NCBI GenBank assembly: GCA_034509735.1
Contig: JACGWO010000006.1
Coordinates: forward strand, 883,001-947,000
DNA: 64,000 bases
DNA from: Sesamum alatum
Lineage: Eukaryota; Streptophyta; Magnoliopsida; Lamiales; Pedaliaceae
Direction: 5' to 3'
Position 1 is the first letter of the stretch. Every line of letters starts with the position of its first letter. Below, piece by piece: positions 11,610-23,130 of this stretch. A program made the position numbers and the translations under genes. The notes under the pieces are model-generated. The model did not search any database. It saw only the letters and a list, made by a program, of their open reading frames with translations, and was not told where the DNA came from.

Positions 11610-13391
11610 ATGAGGACGCTGTGCGACGTTTGTGAGAGTGCGGCGGCGATTTTATTCTGCGCGGCGGACGAGGCGGCGCTTTGTCGTGCTTGTGATGATA
11701 AGGTATTCTAGTTATATTTTCTCGGTTTCCACAGTCATACGCACGCGTCTGCTTGTGGGTGAATGGATGTATAGATGTGTGGCTGGATCTAATTGGGATC
11801 TTTCTTCTTCTGTTTTCAGTGTGTTTTTGCGTTGAAGATTGTGTAGTATGATGCCTTGGATTCTGATTAGCTTTCTTTTGGAGATGTTTTCATGGCTTAT
11901 GAACTTATGATAGAATTCTTTTTTAGATGTTGTCTGAATTTTTATGTCTCATATTTGGATTGAGCTCATAAACTACCTTTGAAGATGTGATAAGATGTCC
12001 GAAAGAATAGAAGCTATTGCAAATTTCTAAGAGCAGCAGCTTGTAAGTTTCCAAAATAAGATATTAGATTGCCGTAAGGATGTCATAATTCATTTTTAAA
12101 ATTTTAATCATGTTAATTGCAAATTGTGTATGTTATAGATTCATTATCTTATTTGATCCGAACAGTCAAAATCTTATCTTTAACAATAAGATTAGCGCCT
12201 TATGAATTTCAAGAACTTCAAATTATCCGAGCTTATAATATCTTTCAAGTGAACTTAGCCAAACACCCTTTTGACGGATTGAATTTATATTCCAAATTCT
12301 ATTTCATCTTTTATTCCATTCAATATACACGCTCCACGTGTATAAAGATGTATATAGAAAATCCAATCCGTTTTTTGAACACCTGAAATTTGTGCATTGC
12401 CTTTGTTTTTGTCATGGCTTTGGCTGAGACTTGAAGAAGAGCTTTTTTTAAGGGGGCGTATCGGTAGCTTTTTTCTTTCTTCTAATGCTTTTTGGTGGTA
12501 TACTTTGGTTTATTTACTTAGCCACATGACGAGCCCGTCAGCATCTTCAGGTTAGTAGTGATTATAGCCACAACGAATAGGCTAACATGTCGTTGGCAGG
12601 TTCATATGTGTAACAAGCTTGCTAGTAGACACGTACGAGTTGGACTTGCCGAGCTAAGTGAAGTCCCGCGTTGCGACATATGCGAAAATGCACCTGGTAT
12701 ATATGCTATTTCATATCTCTCCGTTTCCTCATGTATAAAAAGTGACAAGCTTGTCCAAATATCCTTCATCAACCTTTTTATGTAGCTTTCTTTTATTGCG
12801 AGATCGATGGAAGTTCTCTTTGTCTGCAATGTGACATGATCGTCCACGTGGGCGGTAAACGAACCCACAGAAGATACCTCCTGCTCAGGCAGAGAGTTGA
12901 GGTTTGTTTCGTAGTTGATGTTGAAGACACTTGTTTTCATTCTTGCAAGAATCAAATATCATCAGACACATGGTTTTACTTCTTCTGTGGTGAACTTGTG
13001 TAGTTTCCAGGGGATAAGCCTGGAAGCCTAGAGGAGCTGGGATCACAAAACGTCCGTCTCAGAGAAAAAAAGAATCTGCAAAATCATCGGCTTTCTCCAA
13101 ACTCGTTCCTGGGTAACAGTTCTGAAAGTGATGAAAAAACGGAGGATTTCTTGATCGACCTCAATGCCAGACCTCCAGGGTTGTACGACCGACCTGCTAA
13201 TAACCAGGTCTTCATTTTCTTCATGGAATGTTTTAAGTATCATGGTTTTCAACTCTAAATTACGGTTAAATTTAATTTGAAAACTACATTTTCTTCTTAT
13301 CAAGGAACAAACGGATACTTTGCTCGATAACAATCATGCATCTGAAACTATGGTTCCGCATGGGTACTTCAGAGACGATCCTCAGAAGTAA
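11610..13391 (+). CDS. BBX19: Double B-box zinc-finger protein, BBX19 type
   Basis: Transcription co-regulator with two tandem B-box zinc-binding domains and no CCT domain (BBX18/19 subgroup), known in Arabidopsis for roles in light signalling and flowering. Exons: 11610-11702, 12600-12696, 12786-12901, 13004-13207, 13305-13391; total 597 nt, 198 residues. B-box 1 starts [13 protein letters not shown] (residues 5-17) and continues into exon 2 ([11 protein letters not shown]). B-box 2 starts [13 protein letters not shown] and ends at RTHRRYLL. The conserved RVEFPGDKPG follows, then an acidic tail. The first intron is long (897 nt). Gene order (KIN-7, BBX19, aldolase) matches Arabidopsis At4g38950-38970, which favours BBX19 over BBX18. 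Confidence 0.92.
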
Positions 13392-14052
13392 AACAGGCGA
13401 GTTCTTGATTGCAACTTGCGCGTAGTCAAGCATAAATTCTGCGAGTAACACTTTGCAGTATATATTAACTTAGAAGATTTCTTACAGCTGACTATGTGCA
13501 CTCCATTTTTGCAGCTCTTACCCCCTCGTCCAGTTGTTAGCGTTGAGAGCTGTTCTTGTTGAGAAATGACCTCTTTTCCTCCCTCTTTTTTTCTTTCAGA
13601 AAATTGCTAGATTTCAGTCAAGTGTTCAAAATAGTGATCCTTGATCTTAATATAAATTATTCACTTCCTTGTTGCCTGCAATGAAGATTTGCTTCTACTG
13701 TCTGTATTTCTTATCATCAAACCTTATAAACAAAGTACCAGAATGTAAATGTTAAGAATGTCCTCAGCTGCAACTTTTGGCTGTCTCTTTTGCTGCTGAT
13801 TGTTAAACAGTTACTCGTGAACACAGACAAAAATGTACTCAAACCACAAAGTATAGGAAAAATTTATATACCATGCTGTTCTGATACAAACACACTAACT
13901 ATTTCTCATCAGCATTAGGCTTATTAAGAGGTTAAGAAAAGCACATGTAATAAACGAAAACAGTCTCAATTGCTATAGAGCGTACAAAAGCTTATCACAC
14001 TTCTTCTCCATCTATAAACTGTTTTTCCTTTGGTAGTACAATGCAATAAGCC
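13392..14052. other. Convergent 3' regions of BBX19 and aldolase
   Basis: About 660 bp between two stop codons facing each other. It should contain both 3' UTRs and poly-A sites. No extra gene is visible. Confidence 0.5.
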
Positions 14053-16688
14053 TTAGTAGCTGTAGCCCTTGACGAACATTCCCTTCTTGGCTTCCTCGGA
14101 TTCTCCCTCGGCTGTGTATTTTCCGAGCTGAGCCAGAGAGTTGGCCTTGGCTCGGACAAGCAAAGTGTCCTGGGCAGCCTTCACATTCTCTGGGAGCCCG
14201 CCCCATGTCTTCAGGCAGGTGTTCTGGAGAGCCCTGGCGTACGAGAATGAGACGTGCCATGGGTTGGGAGCTTGGTTCATGGCGTTCAAGTTTAAGGTAG
14301 CTTCAACCTCGGATTGCCCACCAGACAAGAACTGCCAAAAACATCAAGAATATGTTAAAAAACATGTCTCATGGATCATTCATTGGTCCTAGGAAGTGTA
14401 GTGACTCTAAGTTCCTCATACTCATCGTGATCTCCTGTGAGTCTGTTACATAAATGACCGTGATTGTACTAAAACTTCAAGTCTCATGACGTCCTAAGAA
14501 CGACCGATCTCAAAAGCAACCAGGCCTTTTTGACTGGAAAATGAATCAAGTTATCTATTCAAGATTGACGACTAAAACTTCACCTCAGCCACGGGCTCAC
14601 CAATTTCGCAAATCAAGATTGATTTTAAAGCTTGACTTCAACGACTCCATATGCTTGAAATAGCAATCAAGTTCAAGAAATAACAACTTGACATGAATCA
14701 TGATATATAGTATAAACGAAAATAGAGAGATTGAATACTTGCCATGATTCCAGGGACAGCCGGGGGAATTCTCCTTCGGAGGAGCTTGAGAGTGTAGTCG
14801 GCAACCTGCTCAGGCGTGGCCTTGTCCTTGCATTCGGCACCAGGAGTCACCATGCTGGGCTTGAGGAGAATACCTTCGAACATCACATTGTTCTCGGCTA
14901 AGTAGAAGAACACTTCAGCCCAAACTTTTTGAGCAACCTCAAAGGTCCTGTCAATGCCATGCTCACCATCTAATAGGATCTCTGGCTCCACAATTGGGAC
15001 CAAGCCATTGTCCTAAACACCACCAAAATCAATGAAAGTAATTACACTTGTCTGTAAATGGTAGTTAATCCAAGATCCTTAGGCTCTATTTAGATCACGG
15101 ATTTTGGTGAGGAAAAATGAAAAATTTTCCAATTACGTTGTATTTGCTCTTGATCTTACTTTCCCTTCTCCATCACCTTTACACCAAATAGAGTGTTAAC
15201 GTAGAGAACTTATATTTATCATTTCTCTCATTTGCATGACTGATTTTACACTAAATTCATTTGATTTTCTTCCAAGTTCTTGACTTACACAATACACTAA
15301 TATGCGAGAATCTTCATTAAAGCTGAATGATCGATATTATACCTGAGAAATGGCAGCGTAGCGAGCCAGGCCCCAGGCAGCCTCCTTCACGGCCAACGCA
15401 GAAGGACCGTTGGGGATGCTGACAACGGTACGCCTGAATCATAGAAAAGATGACTACTTATATATTCCTTAAAACTTGAATCATCACAACAACTATTCAT
15501 CAGCTAAACTTGCTTACAACAGTAGAGAAATTTTCATACCATTTGGCAAAACGGGCACCCTGTTGGTAGTAAGCAGCAGAGCGGGAAGCAAGGCCGTCAA
15601 GACCTTGGCACCAGGACTCATCATTTGAACCAGCTAGGGGAACCAAACCCTGCATCAATCCAATCCATCTTTTATAGACAATCATCCACCAACTATATAA
15701 TTCAGTCTGAATCTTCTTTTACAAAACAAGATTGCATCTCTAATTCTATTTAACATACACATATCACATAGTATAAATTCCAGCCAATCTATATCTTTTA
15801 AGAATTAGTTAAGTGTGATGAGAGCAGAGTTTAGAATACTATGAGTTACCTTGTCGACTTTGATGCCAGGGACGATCTTCTGCTCGACAAGGACATCGAC
15901 CATCTTCTTGCCATCGGTGGTGGATTGGTAGAGAGTCTCCTCAAAGAGAATGGCGCCAGAGATGTACTGGCCGAGGCCGGGGGCGCTCACAAGGAGGGTG
16001 CGGTAGGCTTGACGGTTGGCCTCCGTGTTCTCCAGCCCAATGGACGCTAGACGCTTCCCGCACGTCGCATTTGATTCATCCATAGCAAGAATTCCCCGTC
16101 CTGGTGATGCAATGGTTTTCTACACCAACATATATATCAAAACCACATTATTACATTTTAATCAACTTCTAGCATACAGTTACACTAAGACTCCCCAACT
16201 TAGACATATCACCAAACCAACAACAAATCCTACGGTCATATTTTACATTATAGTATTCTTAAGGATCGAATGATCAGGAAACTTTGTAATGTACAACATG
16301 GTTTCCAACAGTTCATGACTTGTCGCCTTCATCAAGGCGTCAGCAGTTTATGCTACAGTTAAGATTGTCTACACATGCAGACCTATTTTTTTACCTTGAT
16401 TCATAACACATATTGCAAATCAATTCTAAGTATGTACTAATACAAAAATACGTTCGGAAATCAGTAACTCCATTCATAAAAATCTGTTATATGTATTATT
16501 ATTATTATTATTACCGCAGTCTTGACGAGCTCATCAGCGTAGGAGGAGGCACGGACGGTGAGAGGAGACGAGGCGGCATTAGGGTGGCAGCGGACGGCGG
16601 CGGACGGCTGCCGGAGAAGGGTTTGGCCCTTGACAAACTCAGACTTGTCGAGAACAGGAGATGACTTGAGGAGTGATGCTGAGGCCAT
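14053..16688 (-). CDS. FBA2: Plastid fructose-bisphosphate aldolase (class I)
   Basis: Chloroplast class I aldolase. It condenses glyceraldehyde-3-phosphate with dihydroxyacetone phosphate (or erythrose-4-phosphate) in the Calvin cycle. Exons: 16688-16515, 16119-15850, 15649-15540, 15433-15343, 15012-14743, 14331-14053; total 1194 nt, 397 residues, normal for the family. The first ~48 residues, rich in Ser, Ala and Val, look like a chloroplast transit peptide. Landmarks: [16 protein letters not shown] near the start of the mature enzyme, the Schiff-base lysine in [30 protein letters not shown] in the last exon, and the C-terminal KGYSY with the usual terminal tyrosine. Intron 5 has a GCAAGT donor instead of GT. 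The exon 1 donor sits in an (AAT)n run. Confidence 0.96.
14332..14742 (-). other. GC-AG intron (aldolase intron 5)
   Basis: Reading phase and protein homology place the junction after ATC ATG, followed by GCAAGT. The acceptor is TTTGGCAG before TTC TTG TCT (FLSGG). The non-GT donor otherwise matches the strong consensus, as is typical of the minor class of GC-AG introns. Confidence 0.8.
16497..16513. repeat. (ATT)n microsatellite at a splice donor
   Basis: On the minus strand the aldolase exon 1 donor reads GCG|GTAATAATAATAATAATA, so the trinucleotide repeat begins at the donor itself. Confidence 0.85.
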
Positions 16689-16762
16689 TGTGCTTTTCTG
16701 GTTAAGTTTTCTGCTCTCTTAGCACAAGTATGAGAAGAGAAGAGAAGAGAAGCAGAAGGCAA

Positions 16763-16828
16763 AATCTTATCCCCCTCTTACTCTCTTTGCCACACACTTT
16801 CACTCACACTCACACACCCCATTTTATA
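16763..16828 (-). promoter_or_regulatory. Aldolase core promoter: TATA box and I-box-like site
   Basis: On the minus strand TATAAAAT lies at 16821-16828, about 135 bp before the start codon. A GATAAGATT I-box-like motif (16763-16771) sits between the TATA box and the ATG. I-boxes are known in light-regulated photosynthetic genes, although this one would fall in the 5' UTR. Confidence 0.5.
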
Positions 16829-16839
16829 ATGTGTTATGT

Positions 16840-17050
16840 GCATAGTGTTAGAAGATGTCTAGCATGAGGCTGTCATGAGTGGACCAATGAGGAGTTGCTA
16901 CGTGGACAAGATGATTTGTCTGACTTGGCGGGTGCAGAAGTGGTTGAAATAGATGGGATTATTCCCACCTCGTAAAAAGGAATTTCGAGATATAAATTGG
17001 GGTACGGTCTGCGATCCATTGAATTTTTTATTGCAAAATTTATTATATGT
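16840..17050. other. Aldolase upstream region
   Basis: Upstream promoter sequence. No element beyond an ACGT core (GCTACGTGGAC, about 16898-16908) could be assigned. Confidence 0.3.
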
Positions 17051-17054
17051 TTTA

Positions 17055-17340
17055 GTGTAAATTATACTCATTTTTTTTTTAATTTGACATAACTACAAAT
17101 ACCCAATCGTTATTTAAAAAATTATAAATACTCCGTGAGATTTGTATTTTTTAATCAAATGGCTGAAATTGACCATTTTGCTCTTGAATTTTTAATTCAA
17201 AATGTAGAAAAATCAGCCTAGATAAATTGCATTATTGTTCATCTATGTAAAAAGTTTAAAAATCTCTCCCTACACATTATGTCCAAAAAAAAAAAAATTT
17301 AAATAAAAAATAATTCAGTGAAGATAACTATAATTTATCC
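17055..17340. mobile_element. MULE-like MITE, family B copy 2 (internally deleted)
   Basis: It starts GTGTAAATTATACTC and ends TAATTTATCC. It shares the interior blocks TTTGACATAACTACAAATACCC and TGAAATTGACCATTTTGCTC with the other copies, but lacks part of the right arm. Flanks TATGTTTTA (17046-17054) and TATTTTTTA (17341-17349) match at 8 of 9. Confidence 0.65.
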
Positions 17341-17349
17341 TATTTTTTA

Positions 17350-18118
17350 TTTTTATTTAATATACATATATTATGTAAATAATTTTTTTAAATAAAATAT
17401 ATGAGGTTTTCTTTATATACGTGATTTATGCATAACGAATAGAATAGACGAAGAAATAAAATTTGTAACAGAAAATTTAATTTTTTGAATTTGAAAAAAC
17501 CCTTTGATATTTTTAAACACTGTTTGGAGTGATTGATTCTACTGGAAAGGGAAACCGGAAACGTGAGGTTGTGATCTTTCCTGATGCGTTGGTGACTATG
17601 ATTGAATGTTAATGGTCATTATTTAGTCCCAGGATACGGTGCGACCGGGAGCAGTGTATTAACCGTAGGCTGTGCCACGTCGGATGTGCTTACATCACCA
17701 AGATCATAGGGTGCGTTATTATCTCATAGGCTGTGCCACGTGTATTAACCGAACCATCTAGTTTGGTATTCAGTACGTCATTTTAACGTACTGGAATTTC
17801 AATTCTGTTTGATTTTACCGAACAAACACCAATTTTACCGAACAAACACACATAGAGGCATGCATCTAATTGTTGCTTTATACATCATTCCGACACTAAT
17901 TTTGTAATTAAGGAAATAAATTTTCTTAAAAAGAGTCTTCATAAAGATTTTAATAATTATCTGCTAAGATTAGCATCCTTGGAAAAGAATATACAGCAAG
18001 CTCAAAGATAAAATGATAGAAAGATTCTGCAAATATCAAAACATAAAACAAATAGACAAAAACCCACGCATTTGAGCTGCTCTGAGTTGCTATGAGATAT
18101 TAGGAGTCAGACAGATTG
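17350..18118. other. Spacer downstream of the uncharacterised gene
   Basis: No coding exon recognised. A short direct repeat, CCAATTTTACCGAACAAACAC and a near copy, lies at about 17809-17850, and GGCTGTGCCACGT occurs twice at about 17668-17741. The right-hand part probably holds the 3' UTR of the minus-strand gene that ends at 18119. Confidence 0.4.
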
Positions 18119-18733
18119 TCAGCCCGACGTCGGACTCAACGAGAGGTCTGCTATCCCAGAAATCAGATCATCAACAGACTCATCGTGCGAGCCTTTCCAT
18201 GCCTCAGAATGATCAGAAACTGAAGTCGTTGCCTCAGACGAACTCTGTTCAAGCGCCTTATGCAACTGTTTAGTAAGGTTGTCGTCCTCCTCAGGAGAAA
18301 CGTTTAAGTCCCACACCTTGAATATGTCGTCAGTTGATAGATCCATTTGGAGTTCTTGAACAAACAGATCCTCGTTGGTATCAGATGTTTCAACGTTGCT
18401 AAAACTTTCACTGTATGTAGGCAGGAAAACATCTTCCATGTTATGTCTGGACCAGAAATCATCAGTTTTCTCGTTAGTTGACTGATCACTGTTGCTTGGT
18501 TCTGCTTCCCCGTTACTGGCTGTAGTGCTGACATCGTCTGTCATTTCGCTAGAAGAAGAAGTCTCCATCTTTGGTTGTTCAGAAAACTTATCTTCCTCAT
18601 GGGCTGATGAGTAGTGTTGAACGCTGAGAGTTTCCAATAATGCCTCTTTCATTGAATCCCAGCCATTGTCTAATACTTCAGGATCTTTGGTCAGACAAGA
18701 ATCTGCCCAGGCAACATCTTCAGCTGAAGGCAT
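18119..18733 (-). CDS. Uncharacterised acidic, disordered plant protein
   Basis: A single uninterrupted reading frame of 204 residues starting MPSAEDVAWADSC. I do not recognise a domain. The protein is rich in Ser, Asp, Glu and Thr, has no predicted membrane segment or signal peptide, and looks largely disordered. A WDSMKEALLETL stretch (about residues 25-36) could form an amphipathic helix. The C-terminus (SVDDLISGIADLSLSPTSG) resembles a short linear binding motif. The ATG is preceded by TTTTAGCAG, a plausible acceptor at about 18745, and a donor-like CAG|GTACGT lies at about 19762. The leader therefore probably contains an intron of about 1 kb. It lies next to the aldolase gene; no function is proposed. 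Confidence 0.75.
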   Translation of the reverse strand: MPSAEDVAWADSCLTKDPEVLDNGWDSMKEALLETLSVQHYSSAHEEDKFSEQPKMETSSSSEMTDDVSTTASNGEAEPSNSDQSTNEKTDDFWSRHNMEDVFLPTYSESFSNVETSDTNEDLFVQELQMDLSTDDIFKVWDLNVSPEEDDNLTKQLHKALEQSSSEATTSVSDHSEAWKGSHDESVDDLISGIADLSLSPTSG

Positions 18734-19870
18734 TTCCCCAACCTGCTAAAACTTGATAGAATGATACCCAATGAAGAAACAAAACCTTCTCTCACGTCCT
18801 CGTCAACAGCCACGGCTAAAATACAAGACGGAAAATAAGTTCTTAGTGCCTGTCCTAAGTAATAGTATTGGGAAAATCTTATCAGAGACCATGAGATATT
18901 CATCATATATATATACATGAAATGAAGCATTTAATTTAAAACTCAAAACCTGGAGCGACAAGTTTCCTATTCTGATAAAGAAGATGCCGATAAAAGGACC
19001 GGTTAAGATTCAATTCAAGGACAAGCGCCAGCCCATTTCCCTCTTACAACACACTAATGCATCTTCACATAATCCTTTCACTAATACTTATTTCTTTTGA
19101 GAGCAACGTCGAAATGCATTTACCATGCACATTAGATAGTTCCCCGTAGATGTCACCTAACATTTCCAGCACGGGCTTTTATAACATGAATCAAAGAAGC
19201 ATAACTGCCTGCTTTTCTGGAAACAGACATAAAGAGATAGGCGATCACCTCCCCTCACAGATTAGATCCCGGAACACGACACAACCTTTTACGCCTTAAT
19301 TCTTCAATGCATAAGAAATTACACTTTCCGGGCACTAATTATGAACCTGGTGAGCGTAACAGCACGGTGAGATCACCAAATTAAGCTACTTATATGTATG
19401 AAAACCCTAAGGGTTAGCGTCCCCGTGCTAAATCCCATTGTAAAGAATCAACATCGCAGCCTATTATTCACCAATAACTGAAAAATCTCTTGATCTACAA
19501 ATAAATTCATAATAAGAAGATAGATATGGTCGACAGGGCACTACAGATTGCAGAAGTAGCGCAGATTTTCAACTGTCAAAACAAAGACATGCGCATTACG
19601 TAATAGCTCAATCAAAATATCAACTCAGTGAAAAAGAATCATATAGGCTTCATGTCAGTGAATAAAATACATTCTGGTTCTTTAGCCTACCAACAACCAA
19701 CCACTAGGATAGCATAAGAGGAGGATCGCTGTGAGAAAATTCCAAGGGAGAAAAGACGTACCTGAAATTGAAAACTAGGGCTTGTCGGAAGAAATTCAGA
19801 AATTATAGGCATAAGTGTTCAAAATAAAGTGCAGAACGACGACGTACCGAATAAAGAAGAGGAGACTGAA
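18734..19870 (-). promoter_or_regulatory. Probable 5' leader with intron, and promoter, of the 18.1-kb gene
   Basis: No coding potential. Minus-strand splice consensus (donor CAG|GTACGT near 19762, acceptor TTTTAGCAG near 18745) suggests a leader intron. The promoter would then lie close to, or overlap, the tRNA-Glu gene at 19878. Confidence 0.4.
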
Positions 19871-19877
19871 AAAAAAA

Positions 19878-19950
19878 ATTCCGTTGCCGGGACTCGAACC
19901 CGGGTCTCTCGGGTGAGAGCCGAGTATCCTAACCATCTAGACTACAACGG
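19878..19950 (-). tRNA. trnE-CUC: tRNA-Glu (anticodon CUC)
   Basis: 73 nt on the minus strand starting TCCGTTG and pairing with CAACGGA at the 3' end, discriminator A. The D-arm contains GTCTAGATGGTTAGGATAC. The anticodon loop is CTCTCAC with anticodon CTC. The T-arm CCCGGGTTCGAGTCCCGGC carries a perfect B-box GGTTCGAGTCC. No intron. A T-run (minus strand) follows within about 10 nt, suitable as a Pol III terminator. Confidence 0.95.
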
Positions 19951-20020
19951 AATTGTTATTAATCCAGGTGGTAAATATTAAATTATTCTTGATTATCTTA
20001 AATCCAAGATCGGAAAAATA

Positions 20021-20235
20021 GGATAAATTATGATAAACTCCCATAAAATTTAGCATGATTACAAATACCCATTGTTATTTGAAAAATTACTGATACCCCT
20101 GATTTTAACAACTAAACCAATCCCTTAGCCTCACTCGATTTTCATCCATTTTTTGTGTCGAACTGTTCAAAATATCGTTGTGAATTATGAATTATAGTTT
20201 TAACTATGATGTATATAATAGTAATTATAATTTAC
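20021..20235. mobile_element. Family B MULE-like fragment (degenerate)
   Basis: Begins GGATAAATTATGATAAACTCCC and continues through ACAAATACCCATTGTTATTTGAAAAATTA. These are recognisable as the left arm of the family, but the right end is decayed and no duplication was found. Confidence 0.5.
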
Positions 20236-21181
20236 TTACAAGGGTATAAGAGTAATTTTTCTATGTAGACCACATGGTAAATATATGCACCATGTCTCAC
20301 CATAAAATAATAAAATCACTATAAATACAAGATATATTATATTTTAATAGCAAGTTACTATTAATTGATTTAACAATACATACAAAAATTCTCTCTCTAA
20401 AACTTGGGGTGCAATTGTGTCGATGGCATTTTTTCTCGATTATTCATTTACTAAAAACCACTTCCACATCAAATTAATTTTATTTTATTTTTTTTTGAAA
20501 TTCTTTTATGGACCAAATGGATAATTTTATCATCTACAAAAACGAAATAGAAGAAATGTGAAAGTATAATCTTCAAAAGAATGTTTTGATGATTCAAAAA
20601 ATAAAAATAGAAAAGAGGCATAAGAAATATCTACACCAAGCGGCTAAAAAAGTCAGTGAAAATTAAACCTTTTAGATAGTAATATCCCATTCTTATGAAT
20701 TGAGATGATTGATGCCTATTCACATTGTAAAAATAACATGGAAAGAGGCAAAAAAAATTCACCTTCGGCCTTGATGCCAATAGGAAGTTTACCCACTCGA
20801 AATACCAACTCCATGAGCTGATTTAAATTAGAATCACACAAAATAACTTCAGTATGCATGGACGTTACTCCAGCTTTGGTCCTGAACAGTTAACAGTAAG
20901 ATAAGCGCATTCTGCCTTGTTTTCACTGGAGAAATTGAAAAGAATTCGAGCTGCTTTATATCACAAACAACAAATATCAAAGTTGTAATAACTAACGAAA
21001 ACCATCGCAAACATGTATTCTCATCAATTCACGCCGTCTGAACTAAACTTTTAACAGTGCCTCTGAGAACAAAAATGTAGAGTATGATGAAGTTCAATCA
21101 CAAAGTATTAAGAAGTGCAACAACATCAACCTCACTTCAACAGGCGACACGAAAGGGTAACCATAAGGCACAGTTTATACT
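20236..21181. other. Spacer and 3' region of the zinc-knuckle gene
   Basis: AT-rich. The part from roughly 20,900 to 21,181 probably holds the 3' UTR of the minus-strand zinc-knuckle gene. No other gene seen. Confidence 0.4.
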
Positions 21182-23073
21182 CTAGTATCTTCTTGGGAAG
21201 CGGTCTATGAACCTCCCAGACGGGCATTCAAACGCAAGGTGGCCCCTTCCTCCACAGTTGTGGCAAATGGTCATTGACATGCAATCCCTACTTATATGCC
21301 CTATCTGCTGGCAGTTTCTACATATGATATCCCGAAAACCACCTCCACGGACTCCACCACTTCTGTCTTCGAGCATATTGGCCTTTGAGCAGTCTCTAGC
21401 CACGTGCCCGGATATATTGCACAAGTTGCACACAGGATCATTTTGACAATCACGTGCCAGATGACCTGTTTTTCTACAGTTCTTGCAGGCCTTGTCATTT
21501 GTACATTCAGCTGCAACATGGCCTTGCTTGAAGCAGTTGTTGCACAGCCTCAGATCACCAGGAAGCGATGGAGGAGCTGTGCAGTCTCTGGCACGGTGTC
21601 CTGCCTTCCCACAGGTGTGGCAGATGCCCTCATTTGGACAATTTCCGGCCATGTGGCCAGGTTCTCGACAGTTCCAACAAAGAGACTTCGTGGTGCATTC
21701 TGATGCAATATGCCTGATTCACATTTTCAAAGGAAAAGGCAAAAATGAAAATGCAGGCGGACCATGGAAAGTCTTCACCTCAGAGGCTAGGTTAATACAG
21801 GCAAGAGAGCTACAAAGATGAATGCAACTGATGAATGTGTAATATAACGTTGCAGCTCATGAGAAGCACTGGGAATAGCTGAAAAATGATGGAGCAATTC
21901 AAACAAAATCCAAGAACGAAGTATATGCATGGCCCAAGAAAGCATGGGTTGCTCTAATCAAATGAAAAAATGGATTGCTCCTCATTGCTTATCACAGATC
22001 ATGTGTCTCGAATCTTGAGATAACATAGTCATTTCACATGGCAATGTCATGCACAACTTGCCTGTACCTTATTTTCATAGCATTCTTCAACCTAACAGGG
22101 TCGTTCACCAATAATCCACTTTATATTACAGAGTCAAAACTTAAGCAGGAAACAAATAATTTAGGTAAGAGGCAAAAGTCCTCCCAACATGCTGCATAGA
22201 CTGCAGGTAATATTACTGCAGATTAAAGTAATTTCAGTCAAATAACTAATATTTGACGAATTCAAGGAAAAACACAGATTACGTAGTTTGGTGGATATAG
22301 GTGTAATATATAATAAGAATAATTACAAACCGTATCATGGCGATGGGCAACAGGTTAAAAATTGGCTCCGGGGATGATTGGGAATAACAAAATTCAAATT
22401 ACTTAACCTTACTTAGGCTTCCAAGAAACATATGCATTATTCAGGGATCAAAATTACCAACTTAAATCTATATTTCAGATACTTACCCAGGTAGGCCACA
22501 ATTGTGGCAAATGGCAACATTGGTGCATTCTCTAGCAAAATGACCAGGCCTTTTACAGTTCTTGCACACATTGTTTTGACTGCAGAAGAACAAACCAAAC
22601 CAATTATGATCTAAATAAGAAGTCTTCCTTATAAAGTTCAATATTATAAAACAAATCTCACAATGGTACGAGACAGAGAAAGACAACAAAGCAGTAACTA
22701 GAGTTATATTTCAAGCAGGTTAACAAAATGTCTGTTCATTTTCTTTCCATTTTCCCTGTTACTTTGGCACAGGACTGAGATACAAGAGAAACCAGCAGAA
22801 GGTGACCAACAGTCACACAATCTCTAGGAGCAGAACCATATCGATTCATCATGATCCAAACACGCATGCAGAAGCAGCAGGAATTACATCTGATCAGGTT
22901 TCGATTTCAAATGATCCCATACATCAACCACCTCCTCCTTCCCCAGCCAAATATGTAATAGTGAACAAAAGACACAAACACATTAAAAAGAACCTGAAGC
23001 CCCGCCTTGAATCCCGACTATATGGTGCATCACGATAGGAATAGCGCTCAGTACGCATCTTACGATCCCTTGG

Positions 23074-23108
<35 letters not shown>

Positions 23109-23130
23109 GGCTCCTGTTGTCTAAGCTCAT
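21182..23130 (-). CDS. RS-rich protein with nine CCHC zinc knuckles (CNBP-like)
   Basis: Nucleic-acid-binding protein, 253 residues. Exons: 23130-22994, 22579-22487, 21713-21182 (762 nt). The N-terminus is a run of about eight Arg-Ser dipeptides followed by charged residues. Nine CX2CX4HX4C knuckles follow: [112 protein letters not shown] and [14 protein letters not shown]. The protein ends [11 protein letters not shown]. The closest family I know is Arabidopsis At1g75560. The RS tract suggests a role with spliceosomal or mRNP proteins; that is inference. Confidence 0.92.
23070..23112. repeat. Hexamer repeat coding the RS tract
   Basis: CTGCTC-type hexamers (GAGCAG on the minus strand) repeated about six times encode alternating Arg-Ser. 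A tract like this can change length by slippage while staying in frame. Confidence 0.85.
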
